From JABDDM01 sp038240295 (GTDB lineage Bacteria > Bacteroidota > Ignavibacteria > Palsa-1295): a stretch of DNA of 53,120 bases. The stretch lies in NCBI GenBank assembly GCA_038240295.1, contig JBBSDW010000003.1, forward strand, positions 1 through 53,120, written 5' to 3'. Both the position numbers and the translations under genes were made by a program. Below the pieces are notes generated by a model. It was not told where the DNA came from. It saw only the letters and a list, made by a program, of their open reading frames with translations, and searched no databases. Below are positions 16,314-24,035 of the stretch, one piece after another (the first letter of the stretch is position 1; each line of letters starts with the position of its first letter).

Positions 16314-17446
16314 AGCGTAAGGGTAGCCTGCGCCGCTTCGTAGCGTGCGATGAATTCTGGATCGCGTTTACGCAAGTTCTCATGGTCGATGCGCTTGCTT
16401 CGCATCATCAGTCTGTAGGCGAATGAGAGCGGGTCGAGATGCATGTATTCGCGCAGGTGCTCGAACCAGAGCAAACTCTCCTGCGCTGCTTTCTGATAAT
16501 CGTCGATCATCGGTTTACGGCGCGCCGTAAATAACTCCAGTGCACCGGTCACTTCCGGTTGTTCGAGCATTGCGTCATAGAGCGCGATGGAATCTTCAAG
16601 CGCAAGCTTCGTGCCTGAGCCGATCGAGAAATGTGCGGTATGCAGTGCGTCGCCCAGAAGCACGAAGTTATCAAAATGCCAGCTGTTATTCTTGACGAGA
16701 AGAAAGTTGAGCCACTGAGATTTATTCGAAAGTAGTATGTGCCCATTCAGATCCTGCGCGAATACTTTCTCAAGGTAGCTGGCGCTTTCCGTTTCGGTCA
16801 TCGTCTCGAAGCCTGCCTTCTCCCATGTCTCGTGGTCGCATTCGACGATGAAGGTGCTTGTATCACGATTGAATTTGTAGCTATGCGCTGCGAAGACACC
16901 GCCGTTGTATTCGCGAAACGTAAGCGTAAGCGCATGGAACATCTGATGTGTCCCCCACCAGATATATTTATTGGGGCGAATGCTCAGCTCCGGCTGAAAT
17001 TTATCCTGATAGCGCTGGCGTACAAGGCTGTTGACACCGTCGGCACCTATGATGAGATCGCAATCTTCCAGCGATGCAGGATCCTCAATGAACGTGTTGA
17101 ACCGGATATTGACGCCGAGCGATTCAGCGCGTCGCGAAAGGATCTGCAGCAACTTGAGCCGCTGCATTCCGGCAAACCTGTTACCCTTTACGGTGATGAC
17201 CTCATCGCCTTTGACCACCGCGACGTTCTCCCAAACGGCAAATGCTTCTGCAAGTCTTTCATAGGATTCAGCATCGTAATCGCGGAGCTTCCGGAGCGTG
17301 TTCTCCGAAAAAACAACTCCCCAGCCGAACGTGTCGGTCGGGCCGTTGCGTTCGTAAATCGTGATATCGTGGTTCGGATCGCGCTTCTTCAACAGAATTG
17401 CGAGATACAAACCTGATGGCCCGCCTCCAATGATACCGATCTTCAT
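16310..17446 (-). CDS. FAD-dependent monooxygenase, salicylyl/anthraniloyl-CoA hydroxylase-like
   Basis: A 378-residue flavoprotein hydroxylase. The FAD site GGGPSGLYLAILLKKRDP opens the protein, and the second FAD motif is FVLLGDALHTAHFSIGSGTK. ERNGPTDTFGWGVVFSE and IGADGVNSLVRQRY are characteristic of the N-terminal half of salicylyl-CoA 5-hydroxylase and 2-aminobenzoyl-CoA monooxygenase. Those bifunctional enzymes carry an Old Yellow Enzyme-like second half, which is absent here. First gene of a seven-gene operon otherwise devoted to uronate breakdown, so its job there is unclear: an aromatic substituent such as a feruloyl group on the polysaccharide is a speculative link. Confidence 0.8.
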   Translation of the reverse strand: MKIGIIGGGPSGLYLAILLKKRDPNHDITIYERNGPTDTFGWGVVFSENTLRKLRDYDAESYERLAEAFAVWENVAVVKGDEVITVKGNRFAGMQRLKLLQILSRRAESLGVNIRFNTFIEDPASLEDCDLIIGADGVNSLVRQRYQDKFQPELSIRPNKYIWWGTHQMFHALTLTFREYNGGVFAAHSYKFNRDTSTFIVECDHETWEKAGFETMTETESASYLEKVFAQDLNGHILLSNKSQWLNFLLVKNNSWHFDNFVLLGDALHTAHFSIGSGTKLALEDSIALYDAMLEQPEVTGALELFTARRKPMIDDYQKAAQESLLWFEHLREYMHLDPLSFAYRLMMRSKRIDHENLRKRDPEFIARYEAAQATLTL

Positions 17447-17533
17447 GCCGTGCGAATGTTCTGCCCGAATACAACTGGTGCTGGGCGCAGCACAAATTTA
17501 TGAAGCTTTATCTGGCGAACCTTGCGAGCGGAT

Positions 17534-20500
17534 CTATTTACCAGACTGCCGCGAGTAACCTACGAAGAGATCATACTCGCCATCCGAGAATTTTCTCGAC
17601 TCAAGAGAGACTTGCGTGAAGCCGACCTGCCAGTGATAGCGTTTCTCCGTGCCGATCGTCGTCTCCTTCGGCGCGCCATATTGGGTTGTCAACCAGTAGA
17701 TAATGCAATCCTGATTCGCATTTTTGTTCAGATCATGCCCATGATAGACCATGTTCATTGACTTGAAAATATTATTGTTGTCAAAGACGGTCATTCGTGT
17801 GATGGGCAAGGCGCATTCACCTGCGAGGAGCGTGTCAGTGATCGTTCGCAATCCGCCCAAGAGCGGAGTATTTGTGAGGACTTCTTTTCGGATGCCCAGT
17901 TTGTCGAGCACTTTATCTGCTGTGACTCCGAGGCTGATCTCCTTCAGATCGGCGTGCACAGAAGTGGTCGCAGGCGATTTCGATTTGGTCGATGGGCCGG
18001 ACATGGTGTCAGGCGATCCCTGGATGCGCAACAGGAAATTGAGCGTATCGAGGATGTCGCCATCGGGCGAATTGTGCAATTCAAAATTAATGAATGGCGG
18101 ATCGGCGATAAGCTGCAAGCGTTTCATCTGCGCCGGATCGGGATAAACCTGATATTTGCCAGGTGTCAGCCCGATGTTATAGAACTCTCCGGTCGAATAA
18201 CTAAGGAAATCTTCCGGCATCTTGATCTCCTTTTGATCGCCAAACCGGTTTTTGATATTGAGTTTGATGCCGCCCTGTCCTTCCGGACCATCCTTCGTGA
18301 TGAGCTTTACGTAACCACCGATCTGCCCTGCGACACTGATCGGGATGTTCACTTCGTTGAAGCTATTCGCATCGACCATCACACTGCAGGTCTGGTATTT
18401 CGGCACCCACGCAAGATTTTCAACTCCTTCCGTTGAATTCTTGAGGGTATAGGCGATGTAGGGATCGAGATCCATCACTCGAACGATGCCGTTCTCCTCG
18501 CGAACAACTCTCCCACCCTGCACTTGCACCTTGAAGTTCTTGACGATCGGCTCGCCTCTCTGATAGACGCCGTCGTTATTGAGATCGAGGAACGGGCGAA
18601 CCATGATGCCGCCGCGCTCGACGAAATTTCGATCGGATAGAACGATCTCGTTGCTCGCACCATCGAAGATGACCGAACCTTGCGCCGATGATCCGAGCGA
18701 AGCTGTCCCACCATTGGCCGCGCCCTGCGCGCCGAGTTGCACCCACGGTAGCGCATACCGGACATCGATCGATGCTCCGAATTTTTTATTTACGAGGTCT
18801 TCATGCAGATCAATGCCGATCTGTCCGCCATTGCCGAAGCCACGTTGCAGCGTTGTACCTACAACCGTAAACTGATGTGCGCCAAAATCGTAACTGGTAA
18901 GCGGTTTGATGAGAATACCATACGGCCCCACAAAATAGAATGCGAGGCTCGACGTGACTCCCTGATTCACGAAATGGAAATTCGTCCGGTTAAAAGCGGC
19001 CGTCGTCGTTAGCGTTAAGGGAATAAATGCGAATTGCCCGTTCAGCACAGCGGTCGTGTTCGTTACTGCGACGGTCGGATTTTGCTGAACGTCAAGACCA
19101 GAGATCGAGAACGAACCTTGAATAAGCGAGACGGGCGTTGAGACCGTCAGGCTTCGCTGATCCTGAGCGGCGATCAAGCCGCCAAAGCGCTGGTGCGCAA
19201 ACGGATGCTCGTACAATGCTTCGATCGAAATGCCCGAGCCCGAGGCGTAGCTCAACCTGCCTTGCATTCCAGAGCCGGATATCCATTGACCGTTGAGAAG
19301 AACGCTGTTGAAAAGCTGAGTCGAAACCGATGCGAACGGCGCGAACGGCCCGAAGCCCGGTTCCTTGTAATATTTGATACCCCCGCCAACAGTCATCAGC
19401 GTGCTCACACCCGCATCGACGTTTAACTGGGCGACGTTATTCTGGAAATTGAGCGTGTTCTTATTTGTGCCGGCTGTGAGCGAATATTCGAAATGCCCTG
19501 GCGGCAGAAACGTGTAGGGAATGCGAAGCTCGACATTCTTTGTCTGCACCTCACCCCAGGGACCGTAGAATTTCAACTTCATGCTTGTCGCACCGTAACT
19601 GAGCGGCACTGCGAACGAGTAGTTACCGGCAGCGTCGGCCTTTACGTACTTGACGAGCGTTTCGTTGATATACAACTCGACGGTCCAGCCCGGTTCGGTC
19701 TTGTCGCGGATCGTGTAGGTCGCGAATGCGCTGTTATACTGTACGGGCTTATTGCTGATCTGGAATCCAATAACAGAATCTGCGAGCGCGGTTGTGGCCA
19801 TCGAGGAAATCGTGCCGATCGTTGTTTGCGTTACGATCTTCGATTCAGGCGTAACGTATCTCCATCGCCACGGTGCCTGCTGGGCGATCGTCCGCCAATC
19901 GGTATGCTGCTGTGGCGAACCGGAATATCGCGCATCGATATCGCCGCCCAACAGATCGCCGCCGAGCGCCAGCGCGTAGGATTCTGTATGGATGCCCTGA
20001 CTCAGCGATGAGCTTATCGACCAATCGAGCACACCGGCATTCAGGATCGAGCGGCGCAACGGATACCGTCGATCGATCGTGAGATCGCCTTCGGCACCGG
20101 CAATGTTGGTCGCATTTTTCTTTCGCAAAGCATCGGTCACCGCCGGAAGTTCGCGGTCGCATTGCAACTTCACATCGAGCATGTTGAAGTTGAACTGACA
20201 ATCGATCCCAAACACTTTTTTATAAATGTCGCTTCGCAGGTAATAGGTACCGTCGGCGAGGATCAGGTCTTTTTGTGTGAGCACGATATGCGAGAGTCCC
20301 TTCCGGATATCCTTGCCCTGCAGATCGATGACATACGTCTCCGATTCATCAATGAAAAATCCGGAGATCTTTTTACGATCGGTCGAGAGATCCGATTTGA
20401 CTTTAACGAAATCGAGGACATCCATGATCGGGATATAAATATCCTGATCGATGATGATCGCCGGTACCACGCGTGTGCCGACTTTGCTCAGTGTCAGGCT

Positions 20501-20665
20501 GACGCTGATCTCGTCGGCGTTGGCTGGTAGCTCGTCGGCTTTGTAGACCACTTTGTACGCGTAAACCACAGAAGCATTCGGCGCAAGCATCGCCAACAAA
20601 AGAGCGAGCGACAACACGATGGTCCTGGACCATCCGACGTTGTCGCCTTCTCGTTTGTAGATCAT
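17534..20665 (-). CDS. Usher-like outer-membrane protein with extra C-terminal domain
   Basis: A 1043-residue exported protein; the start at 20665 gives MIYKREGDN and then a signal peptide ending VVYA. It is laid out like archaic-type fimbrial ushers. There is an N-terminal beta domain (about 37-170); a long beta-barrel rich in alternating strands; an Ig-like plug candidate at about 323-383 (PGWTVELYINETLVKYV, AGNYSFAVPLSYG) followed by TFLPPGHFEYSLTAG; and a C-terminal FLDLNNDGVYQRGEP domain. After a Ser/Thr/Lys-rich linker (about 884-902) comes an extra 140-residue domain not expected in ushers. It lies directly downstream of the chaperone gene. Role inferred: secretion and assembly platform for the DUF4402 subunits. 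Confidence 0.72.
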   Translation of the reverse strand: MIYKREGDNVGWSRTIVLSLALLLAMLAPNASVVYAYKVVYKADELPANADEISVSLTLSKVGTRVVPAIIIDQDIYIPIMDVLDFVKVKSDLSTDRKKISGFFIDESETYVIDLQGKDIRKGLSHIVLTQKDLILADGTYYLRSDIYKKVFGIDCQFNFNMLDVKLQCDRELPAVTDALRKKNATNIAGAEGDLTIDRRYPLRRSILNAGVLDWSISSSLSQGIHTESYALALGGDLLGGDIDARYSGSPQQHTDWRTIAQQAPWRWRYVTPESKIVTQTTIGTISSMATTALADSVIGFQISNKPVQYNSAFATYTIRDKTEPGWTVELYINETLVKYVKADAAGNYSFAVPLSYGATSMKLKFYGPWGEVQTKNVELRIPYTFLPPGHFEYSLTAGTNKNTLNFQNNVAQLNVDAGVSTLMTVGGGIKYYKEPGFGPFAPFASVSTQLFNSVLLNGQWISGSGMQGRLSYASGSGISIEALYEHPFAHQRFGGLIAAQDQRSLTVSTPVSLIQGSFSISGLDVQQNPTVAVTNTTAVLNGQFAFIPLTLTTTAAFNRTNFHFVNQGVTSSLAFYFVGPYGILIKPLTSYDFGAHQFTVVGTTLQRGFGNGGQIGIDLHEDLVNKKFGASIDVRYALPWVQLGAQGAANGGTASLGSSAQGSVIFDGASNEIVLSDRNFVERGGIMVRPFLDLNNDGVYQRGEPIVKNFKVQVQGGRVVREENGIVRVMDLDPYIAYTLKNSTEGVENLAWVPKYQTCSVMVDANSFNEVNIPISVAGQIGGYVKLITKDGPEGQGGIKLNIKNRFGDQKEIKMPEDFLSYSTGEFYNIGLTPGKYQVYPDPAQMKRLQLIADPPFINFELHNSPDGDILDTLNFLLRIQGSPDTMSGPSTKSKSPATTSVHADLKEISLGVTADKVLDKLGIRKEVLTNTPLLGGLRTITDTLLAGECALPITRMTVFDNNNIFKSMNMVYHGHDLNKNANQDCIIYWLTTQYGAPKETTIGTEKRYHWQVGFTQVSLESRKFSDGEYDLFVGYSRQSGK

Positions 20666-20744
20666 TTTTCTGAAGCCAGTTGTGTTGCAGCGTCTCGGGC
20701 GGTCGCGCGATACCAAGTGCGATTGCTTGTCCGAGGCTTGGCGC

Positions 20745-21611
20745 TTAATTCAGCTTCAACTCCGAGGATGCCTGTACGGTCTCTTTTGTCGCTTCTGGGC
20801 TGTAGGTTTGATATTCGACGATGAGCTTTCCATTGGTGAGCGTCATCCCTTTCGGGACATCGAGTGGAAGCGAGAACTTTCGCAGCGTGTTTGGATAATA
20901 GACAGCCACACCCTTAGCCACGCTCAGTACGGTTTCGACACCCCTGGCATTGACCCACTTTGCGATAAGCATTCCATACAGCGATTGTGTGCCGGAGCGA
21001 TAGAGCGTCGCATCGACAGTCGAAAGTTTTGTCTTTGGATCGAAGCCGATCTTCATTCCGCCAAGCGAAGCGACCGCCGGCGTTGTAGCGTGGCGGACAA
21101 TGATCGGGATCGCTATCCCGAAAACCGTCGTGACATCGAGGTGCATCCGCTTCGATGTATCGGCAAGTGCCTTGATCTCACGTGCACGCTTGACGGGACG
21201 GAAATAAAGGAAGCTCCGATACTCGCCTGGCGCAAGGTTTGATGGCTTGAGAAGCTGCAAGCGGATAGTTTGCGACTGGCTTGGCCCAAGCGTTACCTGC
21301 TTCGGGAAAAACCGTACGAGCTTGTCGGCGTAAAGTTCTTTTGGGTCGAGATGGGCAGAATCGATCTCCGTGATCGTGCCGTTCTCATCCATTTGCATCT
21401 GCACCATGCTGATCTGATAGGTCATCGAATCGGAGCCGGTGCTGATCAGCGTAACCATGTCGTTACGCTGTTGTCCTTCAAAGACGATACGCTTCGGATT
21501 GACGATAAGCGAGCCGGGTTTCTGCGCGTGCGCCGTTTCCCCTAAACCGAGCGATAACAGCAGCACCGCAGAGAGAGCTGCGTGACGATAAAACAAACGA
21601 CATTGTTGCAT
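20745..21611 (-). CDS. PapD-like periplasmic fimbrial chaperone
   Basis: A 288-residue periplasmic protein. The ATG at 21611 (MQQCRLFYRH) is chosen because it opens a signal peptide ending ETAHAQ; the open frame upstream has no export signal. The mature N-terminus (SLIVNPKRIVFEGQQRNDMVTLISTGSDSMTYQI, read in two halves) and FFPKQVTLGPSQ with QTIRLQLLK resemble the first Ig domain of fimbrial chaperones, including the G1-strand region that donates a strand to subunits. GEYRSFLYFRPV ends that domain, and a second Ig-like domain follows. It lies between the DUF4402 genes and the usher on the same strand. Confidence 0.75.
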   Translation of the reverse strand: MQQCRLFYRHAALSAVLLLSLGLGETAHAQKPGSLIVNPKRIVFEGQQRNDMVTLISTGSDSMTYQISMVQMQMDENGTITEIDSAHLDPKELYADKLVRFFPKQVTLGPSQSQTIRLQLLKPSNLAPGEYRSFLYFRPVKRAREIKALADTSKRMHLDVTTVFGIAIPIIVRHATTPAVASLGGMKIGFDPKTKLSTVDATLYRSGTQSLYGMLIAKWVNARGVETVLSVAKGVAVYYPNTLRKFSLPLDVPKGMTLTNGKLIVEYQTYSPEATKETVQASSELKLN

Positions 21612-22057
21612 ATCAGACTGATTCAATTGTTGGATCAAGGCTGTTCTAAATAGATTGGCTATAAGCTGATCCTGCCGATCGGTCGGCTGTGCCGATTTCT
21701 CGACACATCGGAAAAGCTGAGAAGTAGAAGCCCTGGAATCGCAGCGTTTACGTAAACTTTGACGTTCCCGTGAAAGGTTCAGTATTCGCCTGATGCTCAA
21801 GGATGGCCACAACTACATACCGCACAATCAATTACGACTGCCCGTGTCAGGTTGATCCAACTGGTTCAAACAAAAAAAAATCATAGCACTACACTTCGTT
21901 GCCGGGCTGACCCCGCCGGCGTTTCGATGTCTCTGGCAACCCTCCCCAGAGTGGCCAAAAACCGCATATCAACATCGAGTAAGAACAAAACCAGAAGAGC
22001 TCAGTAGCCCAAAAACAGAGCTCAGTAGCTCAAACACAGAGCTGAGCAGCTCGAAAA
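21612..22057 (-). other. 446-bp spacer with structured elements before the chaperone gene
   Basis: No gene is supported here. Reading along the minus strand from the third DUF4402 gene, it holds three tandem 21-bp hairpin repeats, then a GC-rich foldable element ending in a T-run, then about 260 bases of ordinary sequence before the chaperone start. Both structured parts are listed separately. The layout would suit partial termination or RNA processing between abundant subunits and the scarce assembly proteins. Confidence 0.6.
21872..21957 (-). terminator. GC-rich foldable element followed by a T9 run
   Basis: On the minus strand GTTGCC pairs with GGCAAC across about 35 bases, with an inner GGG-TCAG-CCC hairpin. 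An upstream CTCTGG can instead pair with CCAGAG, which overlaps GTTGCC, so two folds compete. A run of nine T residues (21880-21872) follows. It could be an intrinsic terminator/attenuator or a riboswitch-like element. I do not recognise a known riboswitch class. Confidence 0.4.
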
Positions 22058-22058
22058 C
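21996..22058. repeat. Three tandem 21-bp repeats, each a small hairpin
   Basis: Copies lie at 21996-22016, 22017-22037 and 22038-22058. Each has the form AGAGCT-NAGN-AGCTC plus an A-rich tail, so each can form a 5-bp stem with a 4-base loop. The first has one mismatch. They end exactly at the stop codon of the third DUF4402 gene and could protect or punctuate its mRNA. Confidence 0.85.
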
Positions 22059-22588
22059 TAATTATAAACCGCAATCACGTAATTCGTACCTGTATAACTT
22101 CCTCCGGCTTGCAACGCTCCAACGTTAAGCGTCGCGCCGACCGAGATCGTCTCGCTTCCATTCGTAAGTACGCCGGTTCCGGACTTTGTAAAATGGTTAA
22201 GTGTCATCGTTTGCGATCCGCCCGTTCGCGTAAGCGTGATCGAGCTCGGGAACATCAACGAATACGCAGCTGACTTATCCCCTGTGATTCGGTACGATGC
22301 TTCGTGTGGATCAGCTGTGTTCGAATTGAAAATCACAACCCCGCCAGATGCCGTTCGGTTGCCCGATTTGCTGAGCGTCACCGAACCTGCAGTCGTACTT
22401 GTAAAGATGTAGCCGAAATTCCAGTCGGCGAGCTGACTAAGACCAATCGCTGTGTGCGTTGTAGATGCACTGCTTGAATTCATGGAAGATTGCATCTGCG
22501 CGAGAACCCGCGATGCAGGCAGCAGCACGGCTATCGCCGTGCTGGCTACCAGCAACAAACCGCAGATATTTTTAAGGCTTCTCTTCAT
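22058..22588 (-). CDS. DUF4402-domain secreted protein (pilin-like subunit 3)
   Basis: A 176-residue secreted protein with a signal peptide (MKRSLKNICGLLLVASTAIAVLLP...VLAQ). The mature part matches DUF4402: an N-terminal segment ending LADWNFGYIF, a central strand with ASYRITGDKSAAYSLMFP, and the closing NVGALQAGGSYTGTNYVIAVYN. DUF4402 resembles spore-coat-U/archaic pilin subunits, incomplete Ig folds that need a chaperone. It lacks the N-terminal CxxC of the two upstream paralogues and is more divergent, so it may have a different place in the fibre (tip or anchor). Confidence 0.78.
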   Translation of the reverse strand: MKRSLKNICGLLLVASTAIAVLLPASRVLAQMQSSMNSSSASTTHTAIGLSQLADWNFGYIFTSTTAGSVTLSKSGNRTASGGVVIFNSNTADPHEASYRITGDKSAAYSLMFPSSITLTRTGGSQTMTLNHFTKSGTGVLTNGSETISVGATLNVGALQAGGSYTGTNYVIAVYN

Positions 22589-22748
22589 TATTTCGGATTA
22601 TCGTCAGATCTGGCCAAAAGCGTGCCCCTGACTTCGAATTCGCTTCTTGCCGTGGGGCGTGAAGCGTGGATCAAATACGATCGCTCGTAACAACGATTCC
22701 TCGTAGAAAGGATCGGTCGTTAAAACGATCCCTCCCAAAAACAAGCGA

Positions 22749-23348
22749 TCAGTTATAGGTCGCGGTCATCGTGATCGTACCCTGGTACCAGCCGGCCGGC
22801 TGACCCGCCGGTACGGTCAGTGTCGCACCAACATTGATATCTTGCTTTCCGCTAACCGGTAATGTGCCGATCGTCTGCGGCGCCGTCCCACCAAAATCTG
22901 TGGTAAAGCCGCCTAAGGCAAGAGGAGTGGCTGTTCCCGTCATTTTACCAAGTCCCGTCGTGGTAATGGTAAAATTGAAGGTCAGTCCGGGTTCGCCAGT
23001 CACAGTGAATCGTGCCTCCGTCGGACCGTCGCCATCCATCGGATCGCTTCCGATCGCACCCTGCGTCATTGCGGCGAGGCCGGAATAACTGAGCGAGCCA
23101 CCGGTGGTTGTGCCTGTTGCGTGATCGGGTGTGATCTTCGCTGTACCGCTGCCTGTCGCAGGAGCGCAGAGAGCACCGAAGTTCATTTCTTCACAGCCGC
23201 AAACGTTGATCGGAATAACAAGTCTTGCATAGACATCGACTGCGCCGCTGCTGCTTGCGCAAGTCGAGCACTGTGCGTTGGCATTAGCGGCGAAGGCACC
23301 AAGTGCGATCGCCGCTACACCAAAGATCGAAATAAATGTTCGCTTCAC
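22749..23348 (-). CDS. DUF4402-domain secreted protein (pilin-like subunit 2)
   Basis: A 199-residue secreted protein: signal peptide MKRTFISIFGVAAIALGAFA, then mature QCSTCASSSGAVDVYARLVI. It is alike subunit 1 along its whole length. Domain marks are EEMNFGALC, ARFTVTGEPGLTFNF and the C-terminal QPAGWYQGTITMTATYN. Besides the N-terminal CxxC it has an extra CGC just before EEMNFG. The segment between CxxC and FGALC, with alternating hydrophobics, is where a donor strand would be expected in chaperone-usher pilins. It lies 20 bases after subunit 1 and is probably co-transcribed. Confidence 0.82.
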   Translation of the reverse strand: MKRTFISIFGVAAIALGAFAANANAQCSTCASSSGAVDVYARLVIPINVCGCEEMNFGALCAPATGSGTAKITPDHATGTTTGGSLSYSGLAAMTQGAIGSDPMDGDGPTEARFTVTGEPGLTFNFTITTTGLGKMTGTATPLALGGFTTDFGGTAPQTIGTLPVSGKQDINVGATLTVPAGQPAGWYQGTITMTATYN

Positions 23349-23368
23349 AACAATGAGTTGAGAAGAGA

Positions 23369-23965
23369 TCAGTTATACGTAGCCGTCATGTTGATCGTGC
23401 CATGGTACCAACCGCTCGGCTGTCCAGCCGGTACGGTAAGCGTAGCACCAACATTGACTTCCTGCGAGCCAGATGTCGGGAGTGTTCCGACCGTCTGAGG
23501 AGGCGTGCCACCGTAGTTGGTGGTGAATGACGAAAGCGCAAGCGCGGTGCCAGTGCCTGTCATCTTCGCGAGGCCGGTCGAAGTGATGACCGTGTTGTAG
23601 GTAAGGCCAGGCTCACCGGTTACAACAAAGCGTGCCTCTTCGATTCCGTCACCGTCAAGTGGGTCATGGCCGATCGTACCCTGGTTGATGCCGGCGATGC
23701 CGCTATAGCTGATCGTGCCACCGTCGCCCGAGCCGCCTGTGTGATCAGGAGCAATGACTGCGGTACCCGAACCGGTTGCCGGTGCGCAGATCGCTCCGAA
23801 GTTCATCTCTTCCTCGCCTGCGACGTGGATAGGGACAACAATACGTGCGTACGCATCAACGCTTCCGCTGCTGCTTGCGCATGTCGAGCACTGTGCCAAT
23901 GCATTGCTGGTAAATGCACCAAGTGCAAGCGCTGCAAGGCCAAGAAGTTTCATTGAGTTTTTCAT
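23369..23965 (-). CDS. DUF4402-domain secreted protein (pilin-like subunit 1)
   Basis: A 198-residue secreted protein, first gene of the putative fibre operon. Signal peptide MKNSMKLLGLAALALGAFTS, then mature QCSTCASSSGSVDAYARIVV with CxxC. Core marks: EEEMNFGAICAPATGSG, ARFVVTGEPGLTYN and the closing QPSGWYHGTINMTATYN. It is a tandem duplicate of subunit 2, differing mainly by having AGE where subunit 2 has CGC. First position and small size fit a major structural subunit. The operon promoter should lie just upstream of 23965; I see no clear consensus. Confidence 0.82.
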   Translation of the reverse strand: MKNSMKLLGLAALALGAFTSNALAQCSTCASSSGSVDAYARIVVPIHVAGEEEMNFGAICAPATGSGTAVIAPDHTGGSGDGGTISYSGIAGINQGTIGHDPLDGDGIEEARFVVTGEPGLTYNTVITSTGLAKMTGTGTALALSSFTTNYGGTPPQTVGTLPTSGSQEVNVGATLTVPAGQPSGWYHGTINMTATYN

Positions 23966-24035
23966 AAGCTGAAGTCAGTTTTTTCTAAGGAAGTAAATGT
24001 CGGTCTGTCAAAACAAGATAGACCTTCAATGTGAA

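Noticed and set aside
12110..17446. Operon for protocatechuate meta-cleavage (RraA-like aldolase, VOC dioxygenase, hydroxylase)
   Set aside because: No ring-cleavage hydratase or dehydrogenase is present, and GH105, KduI/IolB, KduD and Eda point to uronates.
17534..20665. TonB-dependent receptor or T9SS component as identity of the large barrel protein
   Set aside because: No TonB plug motifs and no PorV/SprA-like features; the strand pattern, Ig-like plug segment and neighbours fit an usher better.
21872..21957. Known SAM, cobalamin or cyclic-di-GMP riboswitch
   Set aside because: Some short matches (GGCAAC, CCCGG) but the conserved cores of those classes are not found.
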